64,000 bases of DNA from Roseburia sp. (GTDB taxonomy: Bacteria > Bacillota > Clostridia > Lachnospirales > Lachnospiraceae): contig JAHZFL010000002.1 of assembly GCA_019421345.1 (NCBI GenBank), forward strand, positions 227,109-291,108, in the 5' to 3' direction. This document shows positions 42,765 through 50,372 of the stretch, one piece after another (the stretch's first letter is position 1; each line of letters starts with the position of its first letter). The translations under genes were made by a program, and so were the position numbers. The notes beneath the pieces are model-generated. The model was given only the letters and a program-made list of their open reading frames with translations, had not been told where the DNA came from and ran no database searches.

Positions 42765-43283
42765 TCAAACCATTTTACTTAATATTCTATGTACAATCCT
42801 CCACTTTAATTTTCCCTTGTACTTCTTTTCCATCTGATACATATAAATCAATGATATTCGCTCAAAGAAGGTATCGGGGAAAATATTACCCTTGAAGAAA
42901 TTGCAAGGCTCACAAGTACAAGAAAGATTTGCCACATTATCAGCTCCACCCATTGAAAGAGGTTTAACATGGTCTATGGTCATATCCTCAAACAAAATTT
43001 TCCTTCCGCACAATTCACAATATCCACCTGCTCTCTCATATATTAACTGCCTTGTGTCCTGCGAATATGATTTCCGATTCTTTTTCTTACTCGGATTTCT
43101 TCTATAACATATCTTATTAGTAGCAGTATCATATACATAATATCCCTTTGTACTGTTTGGATTGTGTCGGCATTGTTCAATAGCCTTTTCCAATGTTTCA
43201 TAATTTTTTGCCTTATCTATATCAAATGTTTTCCTCAATCCACCAGTTTCATTAAGTGTTATGTAGCACTTATTATCATTCAT
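42765..43283 (-). CDS. HNH endonuclease
   Basis: 172 residues. The C-terminal HNH/zinc domain is clear: GGYCELCGRKILFEDMTIDHVKPLSMGGADNVANLSCTCEPCN has the CxxC pairs, the DH and the N/H positions. The N-terminal 80 residues are beta-rich and Lys-rich. Free-standing HNH genes are frequent in phages (packaging or homing nickases). Ribosome binding site is weak. Confidence 0.8.
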   Translation of the reverse strand: MNDNKCYITLNETGGLRKTFDIDKAKNYETLEKAIEQCRHNPNSTKGYYVYDTATNKICYRRNPSKKKNRKSYSQDTRQLIYERAGGYCELCGRKILFEDMTIDHVKPLSMGGADNVANLSCTCEPCNFFKGNIFPDTFFERISLIYMYQMEKKYKGKLKWRIVHRILSKMV

Positions 43284-43301
43284 TATTACTAAGCCATAAT
43301 C

Positions 43302-43496
43302 TCAACCCCTTCCATATTTCTTATTGTGGTTTACAAATTTCTGCACCTCTTTTTCTGTCTTAAAAAATTCCGTAATGTGCATATCATTTTTATCTTGTAA
43401 ATTCTGCTTGTATGCTCCGTATCTGTAGCCATCACGATAAGCAATACAATTATCAGGCAACAAACTGATTCCATATTTATATCCATTCACTATCAT
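43302..43496 (-). CDS. Small unknown protein
   Basis: 64 residues if started at ATG 43496 (AGGAAGG 12 bases upstream): MIVNGYKYGISLLPDNCIAY, KNDMHITEFFKTEKEVQKFV, ending KKYGRG. A longer start would add a hydrophobic segment overlapping the previous gene. Not recognised. Confidence 0.45.
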   Translation of the reverse strand: MIVNGYKYGISLLPDNCIAYRDGYRYGAYKQNLQDKNDMHITEFFKTEKEVQKFVNHNKKYGRG

Positions 43497-43560
43497 ATAA
43501 TTAACCATCCTTCCTATAATGCAGATGGCTATATTCCAAGCCATCCACACCATCCCAATG

Positions 43561-43869
43561 TTATCTCTCACTAGGAAAACAAATTGTTGTTGCGTTGTCT
43601 TCTGCTATTTCTGAAATCCGATTTGTGATTATATAACTCTTTCCTTTACAAGTCTTATAAGCTGCAAGGATATATAAAGTATCCGAATATTGTAAAGCAT
43701 CCTCGTTGACTTGCTTATCTTCCGCATCCAAATCTCCCCAATCCTTATTACAATATCTTTGCAATGCCGACATAACCTCGCTTGCAAACTGTTTATTTTC
43801 CGACATAGCGTTGTTGAGTGTAGCAGTACAAACAACCTTTCCAAGATTAAAATATTTTGAAGTATACAT
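43561..43869 (-). CDS. Conserved integrative-element protein
   Basis: 102 residues from MYTSKYFNLGKVVCTATLNN. The YFNLGKVV...NNAMSENKQFASEVMSALQRYCNKDWGDL...EDKQVNEDAL...AAYKTCKGKSYIIT...TTICFPSE pattern is a family very common on Lachnospiraceae integrative elements, often labelled plasmid-related or, without evidence, restriction subunit M. Biochemical function unknown. Neighbours at 43888 and 44142 belong to the same element-type gene set. Confidence 0.65.
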   Translation of the reverse strand: MYTSKYFNLGKVVCTATLNNAMSENKQFASEVMSALQRYCNKDWGDLDAEDKQVNEDALQYSDTLYILAAYKTCKGKSYIITNRISEIAEDNATTICFPSER

Positions 43870-43887
43870 ATCTTTTCCCATCCTTTC

Positions 43888-44121
43888 CTATGACAATCCA
43901 CACAAGCAAGCAATTCTATATAATAGGTTTCGTGCAATTCTTCGCTTACGTTCTGCTTCTGCCTTTGCTTTCCGTTCCAGCCTATCCATGAAAGAAAGCT
44001 GATTATCCATTTCCATATATTCCACTATCTGAAGCGGTGTTAATGCACTATATGGTGTCTTCAAGTTCCTATCTATAATCTGGTTTCCATCTGCTGTATC
44101 AATGATTCTAAAATTAAACAT
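43888..44121 (-). CDS. Conserved small integrative-element protein
   Basis: 77 residues from MFNFRIIDTADGNQIIDRNL (ATG 44121 behind AAGGTGG), continuing KTPYSALTPLQIVEYMEMDN and ending in a basic segment (ERKAKAEAERKRRIARNLLY) and ACLCGLS. I recognise the pattern from Clostridia integrative elements; function unknown. Confidence 0.6.
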   Translation of the reverse strand: MFNFRIIDTADGNQIIDRNLKTPYSALTPLQIVEYMEMDNQLSFMDRLERKAKAEAERKRRIARNLLYRIACLCGLS

Positions 44122-44141
44122 AATATTTTCCACCTTTTCCA

Positions 44142-44702
44142 TTATCCTATTAACTGTTGTACTTCCATTACATCAGCTACAACATTTTTGATTTTTCCAA
44201 ACTGCTTATATACTCTCTTTGGCTTGATTCCATTATTCTCTGCAATCTCTTTGAGTGTGTAACCTTCCAATTTATCAAAGAAAATCCGTTGTTGCTCTGT
44301 GGTCAAAATTTCCTCAATCTGCTTTATGGTTTCCTTATATTCAAGTGATTTCTCCATATTGCCGATTGAATCCGATATACAAGCATCTATTTCCTCAAAA
44401 CTAATATCTGCCCCAGCCTCAGAGCTTCTTTTCATTGTTTTTCGTTCTCTAAAGTGCCTATATACTGCACGTTTCATATACATATAAGAAACTGATTCAA
44501 AATTGCACCTACTCTGCAATTCCTCATTATTCAAGTAAATTTCCACAGATAACAAAAATTCCATAACTACAATGTCAAAAAATTCCTCTGTATCCAGTTT
44601 TGAGCGTTTCAAAAATTCCGTGATTAGATGGTAATTATCAGAAGCAAATTGCTTTTCCGTTGGTGTTAGTGGTCTGTCTATATACTCTGCTTTTCTTGGC
44701 AT
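44142..44702 (-). CDS. Sigma-70-like factor of integrative-element type
   Basis: 186 residues, ATG 44702 behind CGGAGG. Region-2-like helices at about 30-95 (LDTEEFFDIVVMEFLLSVEI, SVSYMYMKRAVYRHFRERK) and a region-4 helix-turn-helix (LTTEQQRIFFDKLEGYTLKE, IAENNGIKPKRVYKQFGKI). Could redirect host RNA polymerase to element promoters. Its presence alongside a private RNA polymerase is notable. Confidence 0.75.
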   Translation of the reverse strand: MPRKAEYIDRPLTPTEKQFASDNYHLITEFLKRSKLDTEEFFDIVVMEFLLSVEIYLNNEELQSRCNFESVSYMYMKRAVYRHFRERKTMKRSSEAGADISFEEIDACISDSIGNMEKSLEYKETIKQIEEILTTEQQRIFFDKLEGYTLKEIAENNGIKPKRVYKQFGKIKNVVADVMEVQQLIG

Positions 44703-44781
44703 AGTGTTCTACCTCCGATTTTTCTGATTGTATGGGGAAGTTGTTGCGCTTCCCCATAAATTAGTTGCTACCGCTGATTGA

Positions 44782-45186
44782 TTAAAAGAATTTGTCAATC
44801 ATAGCTTTTACAATGACTTTTTTCAATTCGTTCTGGTACTCTGACAAGTCAACATCAATGCTTGCACTTGTCCACATTGTTCTGTCTGCTTTATCCTCAA
44901 TATCAATTTCAATACGATATGAAAACTCTTTATTGTCAATGATGATATGTAAAGATAAGTATGTCTCAACTCCTGCATCTGTCCATTTGCTATCATTATT
45001 TGTGAAGTGTTCCTTTATCATCTGCAAGTGTTCAGCTTTTGCAATCTCTACAGCTTCATTGATATTATTCTGAATGTCAGCTGATACTGATTCAATACCG
45101 ATAAATACATCAAGAGTATTCTCACAAAACTTAATATGATTTAAGTTGATAGATCCGATTGTTGTTGTAATGTTCTTTCTTTTCAT
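44782..45186 (-). CDS. Unknown element protein
   Basis: 134 residues, starting MKRKNITTTIGSINLNHIKF; alternating strands and helices (CENTLDVFIGIESVSADIQN, EIAKAEHLQMIKEHFTNNDS, RIEIDIEDKADRTMWTSASI). Weak GGTAGG ribosome binding site. Not recognised. Confidence 0.5.
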   Translation of the reverse strand: MKRKNITTTIGSINLNHIKFCENTLDVFIGIESVSADIQNNINEAVEIAKAEHLQMIKEHFTNNDSKWTDAGVETYLSLHIIIDNKEFSYRIEIDIEDKADRTMWTSASIDVDLSEYQNELKKVIVKAMIDKFF

Positions 45187-45250
45187 AGGATTGTACCTAC
45201 CTTTCTTATAAAATATTTGATTGATTATTACGGTTATTAATTAACCGATT

Positions 45251-45275
45251 GAGCGTGTAAGGAATCGAACCTTAC
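45251..45275 (-). other. tRNA-like T-arm and 3' acceptor fragment
   Basis: On the minus strand TAAGG-TTCGATT-CCTTA is a canonical T-arm (7-base loop TTCGATT) and is followed by CACGCTC, like the 3' acceptor strand of a tRNA. Only a poor partner for the acceptor (GAGTGGG) exists upstream, inside a small gene, and no D-arm is visible, so it is not an intact tRNA gene. It may be a leftover attachment site of another element. Confidence 0.4.
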
Positions 45276-45299
45276 AAAAACCATTCGCCCAATTTTTAA

Positions 45300-45428
45300 C
45301 TAAGAAATTCTTGCCCACTCGTTTCTACGAATGCGATTATAAAACTTTATTGCGTCTGTATAGTCTGTGAAAACTTTTCTACTGTATTTGATACCGTCTT
45401 CCAAATATTCAACTATATACCTTTTCAT
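45300..45428 (-). CDS. 42-residue protein
   Basis: ATG 45428 behind GGAGGAAG reads MKRYIVEYLEDGIKYSRKVF, TDYTDAIKFYNRIRRNEWAR, IS. Start overlaps the upstream stop (ATGA). Coherent alternation of charged and aromatic residues; not recognised. Confidence 0.55.
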   Translation of the reverse strand: MKRYIVEYLEDGIKYSRKVFTDYTDAIKFYNRIRRNEWARIS

Positions 45429-45580
45429 ACTTCCTCCGCCTCCTTCTTTAGCTTGTCCTCATACCATTTAATAGAACCGCCTTTAAAATTGGTTTTCGGT
45501 TGTAATATGATAGACTTGCCGACTTTCTCAACTACTCCGTTTTTGCTCTGTGCTGCAAATTGAATTGTCTGCTTCTGCAT
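45425..45580 (-). CDS. 51-residue protein
   Basis: ATG 45580 behind GGAGG reads MQKQTIQFAAQSKNGVVEKV, GKSIILQPKTNFKGGSIKWY, EDKLKKEAEEV. Its stop overlaps the next start, so the two tiny genes are translationally coupled. Not recognised. Confidence 0.5.
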   Translation of the reverse strand: MQKQTIQFAAQSKNGVVEKVGKSIILQPKTNFKGGSIKWYEDKLKKEAEEV

Positions 45581-45724
45581 CCGTTTATTTCCTCCTTTAT
45601 TAGATGGTTTTGTTATTTTGCTATCCTCTGCATTTATAGAGACTTGGAACTCTCGCCACGTTTGGCGGTTGCATTATAGCCTTTTGACATTGGGTGGATT
45701 GCTCCACCCTTTTCCGTTGGTCTG

Positions 45725-46006
45725 CTATTTAATTCTTAACACGTTGTAACTTGTTACCTTTTCAAATGGTTTCAAGTCATCGCCCAGAATCTCGGTCAAC
45801 TTGTCCTTATCAAGTGTTTTTCTGCTCTGTGGCTTGTAGGTAATTTTTGCGGTGTCTGTAATCTCGGTATCAATTTCATGCTCTGTCATGTACTTGATTA
45901 TCTGACGTTCTGCTTCTTTTACTTCATTTTCAAGCTCTTCTTTCATAGCTTTAAGGCTTCTTAACTCCTGCACTTTCTTTTCAAGTTCTAATTTTGTCAT
46001 ACACAT
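45725..46006 (-). CDS. Coiled-coil element protein
   Basis: 93 residues from MCMTKLELEKKVQELRSLKA (ATG 46006, GGAGG at 9 bases). A coiled coil at 5-50 (MKEELENEVKEAERQIIKYM) and a C-terminal segment TAKITYKPQSRKTLDKDKLT are typical of a small protein on Clostridia integrative elements. Function unknown. Its promoter region carries the TATGGGTACATA array. Confidence 0.6.
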   Translation of the reverse strand: MCMTKLELEKKVQELRSLKAMKEELENEVKEAERQIIKYMTEHEIDTEITDTAKITYKPQSRKTLDKDKLTEILGDDLKPFEKVTSYNVLRIK

Positions 46007-46056
46007 AATGACTAACCTCCTTAGATATTTGATTGATTGTTCTTTCACCTCATCGG

Positions 46057-46183
46057 TATGGGTACATATTATCACTATATGGGCACATAATCAATATGCA
46101 AACCGCACAAATATGGGTACATATTTTTGTGCAGTTTTATGGGTACATATTTATTGACTTTCGATATGTACCCATATTATAAT
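46057..46183. promoter_or_regulatory. Array of TATGGGTACATA operator motifs in a divergent promoter region
   Basis: Copies at 46057-46068, 46078-46089 (one change, GGGCACATA), 46112-46123, 46138-46149 and inverted at 46165-46176. A plus-strand promoter TTGACT (46154-46159), 18 bases, TATAAT (46178-46183) has the inverted copy between its -35 and -10. The array separates the minus-strand coiled-coil gene from the plus-strand operon at 46233. A sixth exact copy lies at 42741-42752. Strong sign of a dedicated regulator. Confidence 0.8.
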
Positions 46184-46232
46184 AAGCTTATCAAATCAAT
46201 CAAATATAAATAAATTTAAGGAGGTTTTCACT

Positions 46233-46442
46233 ATGAGAACAACAAGAAAAGTATTAGAAGTAAAGGTAAACAATTACAACAGTATTTCAAATGTAAAGTT
46301 GAAACTAAATGATGATGTAGCCGGAGCAATCAATCTTTATACAGAGGATAACAACAGAATCGTAACCGCTACAAATAAAGAAATGATTATTATATTAGAT
46401 GCTTTAATCAATATAAAAGCATTGGAGAACTGCAACAGATAA
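46233..46442 (+). CDS. Small protein, first gene of the plus-strand operon
   Basis: 69 residues, ATG behind AAGGAGG: MRTTRKVLEVKVNNYNSISN, VKLKLNDDVAGAINLYTEDN, then NKEMIIILDALINIKALENC. Beta-rich then helical. Under control of the TATGGGTACATA array. A GGCGG/CCGCC hairpin (46454-46478) follows. It could be the regulator of the array, but no DNA-binding motif is clear. Confidence 0.6.
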   Translation: MRTTRKVLEVKVNNYNSISNVKLKLNDDVAGAINLYTEDNNRIVTATNKEMIIILDALINIKALENCNR

Positions 46443-46505
46443 CAACATCATAAAAGGCGGTAACTGTAATGGCTGCCGCCTACAATAGAAAAGAGGTTTG
46501 GACTT

Positions 46506-47015
46506 ATGACATATTTTAAAAATGTAAATACATTAGAAGAATTAAGAAAGCAATACAAGAAACTTTTAAAGCAGTACCACCCAGACAACGCAAATGGAAG
46601 CACAGAAGCAACGCAAGAAATCAATGCAGAATATGACAAGCTATTCAAAGTATTAAAGGATAGACACGAAAATAAGCAGACAAGCACAGATGGAGCAAAG
46701 GTAGATTTTAATAAGAAATATTATGATTTTTCAGAAGATAAAGCTTTACGTGATATGCTTAATAAGATAATCGGCTTTAATGGTGTAACCATTGAAATTA
46801 TAGGCAACTGGATTTGGTGCTTTGATAGTTTCGGATTTAGAAAAGAATTAAAAGAACTTGATTTCAAGTATGCGGGACAAAAAAAGGCTTGGTATTGGCA
46901 TAGTGAAGCATTCAGAAAAAAGGGACGTAAAGCATTATCAATGGACGATATACGGAACTACTACGGCAGTACAGAAGTAAAGACAGAGGAAAAGAAACTA
47001 TTGAAGCAAGCATAA
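46506..47015 (+). CDS. J-domain (DnaJ-like) protein
   Basis: 169 residues. The N-terminal J domain has KNVNTLEELRKQYKKLLKQY and the HPD motif (YHPDNANG). The C-terminal ~90 residues (VTIEIIGNWIWCFDSFGFRK, KYAGQKKAWYWHSEAFRKKG, LSMDDIRNYYGSTEV) are typical of the J-domain proteins on Clostridia integrative elements. It would recruit a host Hsp70; purpose for the element unknown. Confidence 0.8.
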   Translation: MTYFKNVNTLEELRKQYKKLLKQYHPDNANGSTEATQEINAEYDKLFKVLKDRHENKQTSTDGAKVDFNKKYYDFSEDKALRDMLNKIIGFNGVTIEIIGNWIWCFDSFGFRKELKELDFKYAGQKKAWYWHSEAFRKKGRKALSMDDIRNYYGSTEVKTEEKKLLKQA

Positions 47016-47072
47016 AAATAAGGGTGTAGGCTTCACAGCTTGCACCCTACCACATAGAAAGAAGGTTATACA

Positions 47073-47252
47073 ATGTCATACATTAGGAAAACAAAAGATG
47101 AATATCAATTATATTGCAATTATGGTTATGGTTGGGAGTATGTGATCGCAGAAGATACACCACAAGAAGCAAGGCAACGAAAAAGGGAATATATAGAGAA
47201 CGCCCCACAATATCAATATAAAATTATCAAGAAAAGAGTACCAAAAGAATAA
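47073..47252 (+). CDS. Small unknown protein
   Basis: 59 residues, ATG 47073 behind GAAGG: MSYIRKTKDEYQLYCNYGYG, WEYVIAEDTPQEARQRKREY, IENAPQYQYKIIKKRVPKE. Third gene of the plus-strand operon, preceded by a GGGTG/CACCC hairpin and followed by a terminator. Confidence 0.6.
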   Translation: MSYIRKTKDEYQLYCNYGYGWEYVIAEDTPQEARQRKREYIENAPQYQYKIIKKRVPKE

Positions 47253-47269
47253 TATAAAAGCAGTAAAAT

Positions 47270-47304
47270 GGCTAGAGGTTTACGGACTTCTAGCCGTTTC
47301 TTTA
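47270..47304 (+). terminator. Intrinsic terminator of the plus-strand operon
   Basis: GGCTAGA (47270-47276) pairs with TCTAGCC (47289-47295), followed by GTTTCTTT. Confidence 0.7.
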
Positions 47305-47621
47305 AAGGTGCAATTATTGGACTTTTCACGTTTTATGACTCATTTTGGCTTGTTTTGGCTTTGGTGTAATCTTGTTAGGGTAACGGATCAAAGGCTCAAA
47401 ATAGGCTTATTTTTATGCTTGTATTATAGGGATGTAGGCATATAAGGCAATACATAACTGCGGGGATAGTTTACATTTTAAACGTTTTGCTTTATTCTGT
47501 AAAAGTCACCATCGGTTTCATGTACGAATTACTAACCTTTTGTCATCGATCCGAACCTAGGGTGTTTACATTCTGAAAATGTCAAGTACCTCTGTATATA
47601 CCCATTTCAACTAAAAATAAG
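47305..47621. other. Gene-less stretch
   Basis: No gene recognised on either strand. Contains a tandem TTTTGGCTT pair near 47343-47365. Separates the plus-strand operon from the convergent lipoprotein-like gene. Confidence 0.4.
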
Positions 47622-47646
47622 GGACTCGGAAAAATAACCGAATCCA
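47622..47646 (-). terminator. Intrinsic terminator
   Basis: Minus strand GGATTCGG pairs with CCGAGTCC (one G-U), followed by CTTATTTTT; just past the stop of the gene at 47654. Confidence 0.65.
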
Positions 47647-47653
47647 CATAACC

Positions 47654-48079
47654 TCATTTCTTTAATACAGCATTGCCATCAAAATTTGCGACTCCATATA
47701 CAATCAGAGTGTCATCTTTAATTTCAAATGCTTTGACTGTATCACCGCCCGCAGACAGATAAATATAATCTCCGTCAATTTCATATTCACATTCTCTTTC
47801 TTTGGTTTCAGTTCCTTCATAAGTCGGCAAATTCAAAGTGGCTTTTCCATTGCTACTAAATACAACAGAAAATGCACTATTAGCAGTCTGAAATTGTTCT
47901 CCATAATATTCGTCAATATCATCTTGACTTATATTACCATTTTCCGTTATATAATAGTCTATCTTCCATTCACCAACTACAGAATTTGAACCACATTTGA
48001 ATACAAAGAATATTATAAGTAATACAACAACTACAGAAACTGAACCAATCACAATCATTTTCTTGTTATTCATCTCCAT
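47654..48079 (-). CDS. Membrane-anchored small protein
   Basis: 141 residues, ATG 48079 behind GAGGAGG. One N-terminal transmembrane helix (MIVIGSVSVVVVLLIIFFVF, then KCG), then an extracellular beta-rich domain: VVGEWKIDYYITENGNISQD, SSNGKATLNLPTY, CEYEIDGDYIYLSAGGDTV, resembling lipocalin-like lipoproteins of Firmicutes. Probably a surface-exposed accessory (lysogenic conversion type) protein; function unknown. Confidence 0.6.
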   Translation of the reverse strand: MEMNNKKMIVIGSVSVVVVLLIIFFVFKCGSNSVVGEWKIDYYITENGNISQDDIDEYYGEQFQTANSAFSVVFSSNGKATLNLPTYEGTETKERECEYEIDGDYIYLSAGGDTVKAFEIKDDTLIVYGVANFDGNAVLKK

Positions 48080-48201
48080 AACACGACCTCCTCATATGTT
48101 TTATTCCTTTTATTATATTCTTTTTTACGAAGATATTCAAGTAAAAGAATAGGTTGTACACTATTTTCATACAATAACTTGTAAGATTGGAGGTGCTGCA
48201 T

Positions 48202-48420
48202 GTGATTGATTATTCCCCATTTTGGGAAACGCTTGAAAAGTCAAGTGAAAACTGGTATACGCTTACTAGCAAGCATAATCTTTCCCACAGCACGCTCCAT
48301 AGGATCAAACACAATAAAGATATATCTACAAAAACACTGAATGATTTATGTCGTATTCTTCATTGCGATGTATGTGATATTGTAAGATATGTACCTTCAG
48401 ATACAGACCAGCTATTATAG
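48202..48420 (+). CDS. Cro/CI-type helix-turn-helix protein
   Basis: 72 residues from GTG 48202 (GGAGG at 8 bases): MIDYSPFWETLEKSSENWYT, LTSKHNLSHSTLHRIKHNKD, ISTKTLNDLCRILHCDVCDI. This is the small XRE repressor family of Firmicutes elements (YozG/SinR-like size). A candidate ligand for one of the operator arrays. Confidence 0.8.
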   Translation: MIDYSPFWETLEKSSENWYTLTSKHNLSHSTLHRIKHNKDISTKTLNDLCRILHCDVCDIVRYVPSDTDQLL

Positions 48421-48440
48421 TAGACATATGTAATTAATGA

Positions 48441-48484
48441 AAAAAAATAGGCATACCAAGTATCTCTACCTGATATGCCTTTCT
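48441..48484. terminator. Bidirectional terminator
   Basis: AGGCATA (48449-48455) pairs with TATGCCT (48474-48480), with A-run before and T-run after, between convergent genes. Confidence 0.75.
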
Positions 48485-48488
48485 ATAA

Positions 48489-48974
48489 TTAAATTTTCTT
48501 CAGTTTATTTGCGTAAATATCTACATAAGCATTAGCTGCTTGTGGACTTATTTCCATCAATCGCTCAATATGCTTATAAATTTCAGCCCGTTCAGCTTCT
48601 TCCTTTTTCTTTTTTGCAATAGCATCCTGTTCAGCCTTCTTCTTTGCAAGCATACTATTGATAACAGCATCATGCTTTTCCATACGCTCTTGTAATTCTC
48701 TTTCTTCACTTTCTCTACGTTGCTGTGCTCTAAGATTAGCCTGACGTTCTTCTTCGCATCTTTGCTGTCTCAATCTCAATCCCATATTACTAACATTAAT
48801 AATGTCATTATACAGTTTATCATTTGGCTTTGCATTCTTCAGCAAATCACCGTATCTCTTTTCTTCCTCAGACTTATTATATTTCTGTGTTTCTTTACTT
48901 AATAGTGGACTGATATATTTCTTGCTACCATCCATATATTTATCTAATAAGCCACCATATCTATTATCACTCAT
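48489..48974 (-). CDS. Highly charged coiled-coil protein
   Basis: 161 residues, ATG behind AAGGAGG. Central region of about 75-140 is an uninterrupted charged helix (RRESEERELQERMEKHDAVI, KKKAEQDAIAKKKKEEAERA). N terminus MSDNRYGGLLDKYMDGSKKY. A scaffold-like or structural role is possible. Not recognised. Confidence 0.55.
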   Translation of the reverse strand: MSDNRYGGLLDKYMDGSKKYISPLLSKETQKYNKSEEEKRYGDLLKNAKPNDKLYNDIINVSNMGLRLRQQRCEEERQANLRAQQRRESEERELQERMEKHDAVINSMLAKKKAEQDAIAKKKKEEAERAEIYKHIERLMEISPQAANAYVDIYANKLKKI

Positions 48975-49003
48975 TGTAAAAATCCTCCTTTATTCCTTTT
49001 TCT

Positions 49004-49378
49004 TTAGTATGGCTTTACTTCTACAGTTAAAAATTTGTCATAGATATAATCAGGAATATCTTTCTTATATTTTGCAACAACCATTAAAATATCCGATTTC
49101 TTCATAATCTTATATTCCTCAAATGCTTCTTCCGCACTATCCCACTCTGATAGTTGTATTACACTTTCTGTACCAGTAAATTGTATTTCTGCATGATATT
49201 TATTAGTTTTGCTATTATATCTGACTCCCAAAGGTAATACATTATCTGGTGTTTGTCCTTCTTCATAATGCTTCTTTCTATTGGCAATCAAAGTATTTAA
49301 GCCCTTTGGCAACAGACAGCAGAAATCTTCATGATACATTCCCGAACCATCTACAAACAAGTCCTTGTCCACGTCCAT
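49004..49378 (-). pseudogene. AP2-type phage DNA-binding protein, N-terminally truncated
   Basis: The visible 124 codons contain CCLLPKGLNTLIANRKKHYE, LPLGVRYNSKTNKYHAEIQF and SAEEAFEEYKIMKKSDILMV, the AP2-like domain and C-terminal helix of phage HNH/AP2 proteins. The ATG has no ribosome binding site, and related sequence continues upstream in frame (SGWLDNPQEFIKWYLFHYYE) until a TAG at about 49456. The N-terminal part is therefore missing; the gene looks broken. Confidence 0.6.
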
Positions 49379-49460
49379 TTCTTCACCGTTACATTCGTAA
49401 TAATGGAAAAGATACCATTTAATGAACTCTTGTGGATTATCTAACCAACCAGACTACATA

Positions 49461-49553
49461 TCAAACAATTTGTGTTAATTCCTTTTTAGTATTTTTGCTA
49501 AAATAATGTGCTAGAAGCAGCTCTTTTTCTCTTAGGTTATCAATTTGTATCAA
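49461..49553 (-). CDS. 30-codon frame, doubtful
   Basis: TTG 49553 preceded by GGAAGAAA reads MIQIDNLREKELLLAHYFSK, NTKKELTQIV. Fits between the upstream stop and the truncated AP2-type frame. No other support. Confidence 0.25.
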   Translation of the reverse strand: MIQIDNLREKELLLAHYFSKNTKKELTQIV

Positions 49554-49565
49554 TTCATTTTCTTC

Positions 49566-50003
49566 CTATGCCCTTACATTAATTCCTTTGCTTTTCAAAT
49601 ACTGGATTGCTGCTTTTAGCAGACTGCCATTATTAATAGTGTTTTCTATTGTGTCATCCCATACATATGGCTCATGACTTACTGATAAGCCTCCATGATA
49701 GCCTGTATTCGCCCAGGTAGCCACTTGAAATCCTGTAGCATTTACATAATCATCCATTGAATCATAATCTATGTATACGGATGCTACGCATTTACTCCCT
49801 ATCATCTTTGCCTCTGTTTTTACTGCCGAATAAAGAAAATCTTTTGTTCTCTGGTAGCTTGAAGGTGTCCAACCTATGTAATAATCTTTTAGAAAATAAT
49901 CCAAAGTTTCATATACCTCATCTGCCATTTGATTTACTAATCCAAGCATTATAGTCTGTAATGCCTTTACTAATTCGTCCATATTGCTAATGTGTTGTGC
50001 CAT
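49566..50003 (-). CDS. Phage tail/neck-like protein
   Basis: 145 residues, ATG 50003 behind AAAAGG. The pattern MAQHISNMDELVKALQTIML, WTPSSYQRTKDFLYSAV, VYIDYDSMDDYVNATGFQVA, TWANTGYHGGLS resembles small Clostridial phage neck/tail-completion proteins (RTxDFLxS motif). If correct it is, with the tape measure, one of very few virion-type genes here. Identification is tentative. Confidence 0.45.
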   Translation of the reverse strand: MAQHISNMDELVKALQTIMLGLVNQMADEVYETLDYFLKDYYIGWTPSSYQRTKDFLYSAVKTEAKMIGSKCVASVYIDYDSMDDYVNATGFQVATWANTGYHGGLSVSHEPYVWDDTIENTINNGSLLKAAIQYLKSKGINVRA

Positions 50004-50371
50004 TGTTCATCCTTTTCTTGTTAAGTATTCTTTGCTCATACATAAATTTCCTAACGAATCTTTGGAATTTTTCATCATCCCTAATAACCTTATCTGCATT
50101 ACAAGACTTATGTTTTCTGTTATTTTTCTTCTTATGAGTACTCCGATTCTCTTTTACCTCTTTCGATTGGGTACAGATTACAGATACACTTCTTGCGTTG
50201 TAATCGATCCTATCGTTCCTAAATGGAACAAAGAAAACATAATCCCCCTTTTCAATCTGTTCCCCATTCTAACGAATAATGAGCAAAATATGAATTACTA
50301 TCTTCTCCATAAATAAAATCAAAACCTTTATCATGGAAACATTTTGTTACTTTGCCATATAAACCGTACAA
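49987..50371 (-). pseudogene. Second cold-shock domain protein, frameshifted
   Basis: TTG 50371 (GGAGG at 6 bases) reads YGLYGKVTKCFHDKGFDFIY, GEDSNSYFAHYSLEWGTD and stops. One base over, the frame continues GEQIEKGDYVFFVPFRNDRI, DYNARSVSVI and a long basic tail, ending at 49987 and overlapping the next gene. The two halves together make a cold-shock domain (KGFDFI and SYFAHY as RNP motifs) plus a Lys/Arg-rich extension. A single-base indel separates them. Confidence 0.7.
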
Positions 50372-50372
50372 A

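Noticed and set aside
45230..45330. Intact tRNA gene
   Set aside because: Only the T-arm and a 3' acceptor strand can be drawn; no D-arm, weak acceptor partner and a small gene overlaps the 5' part.
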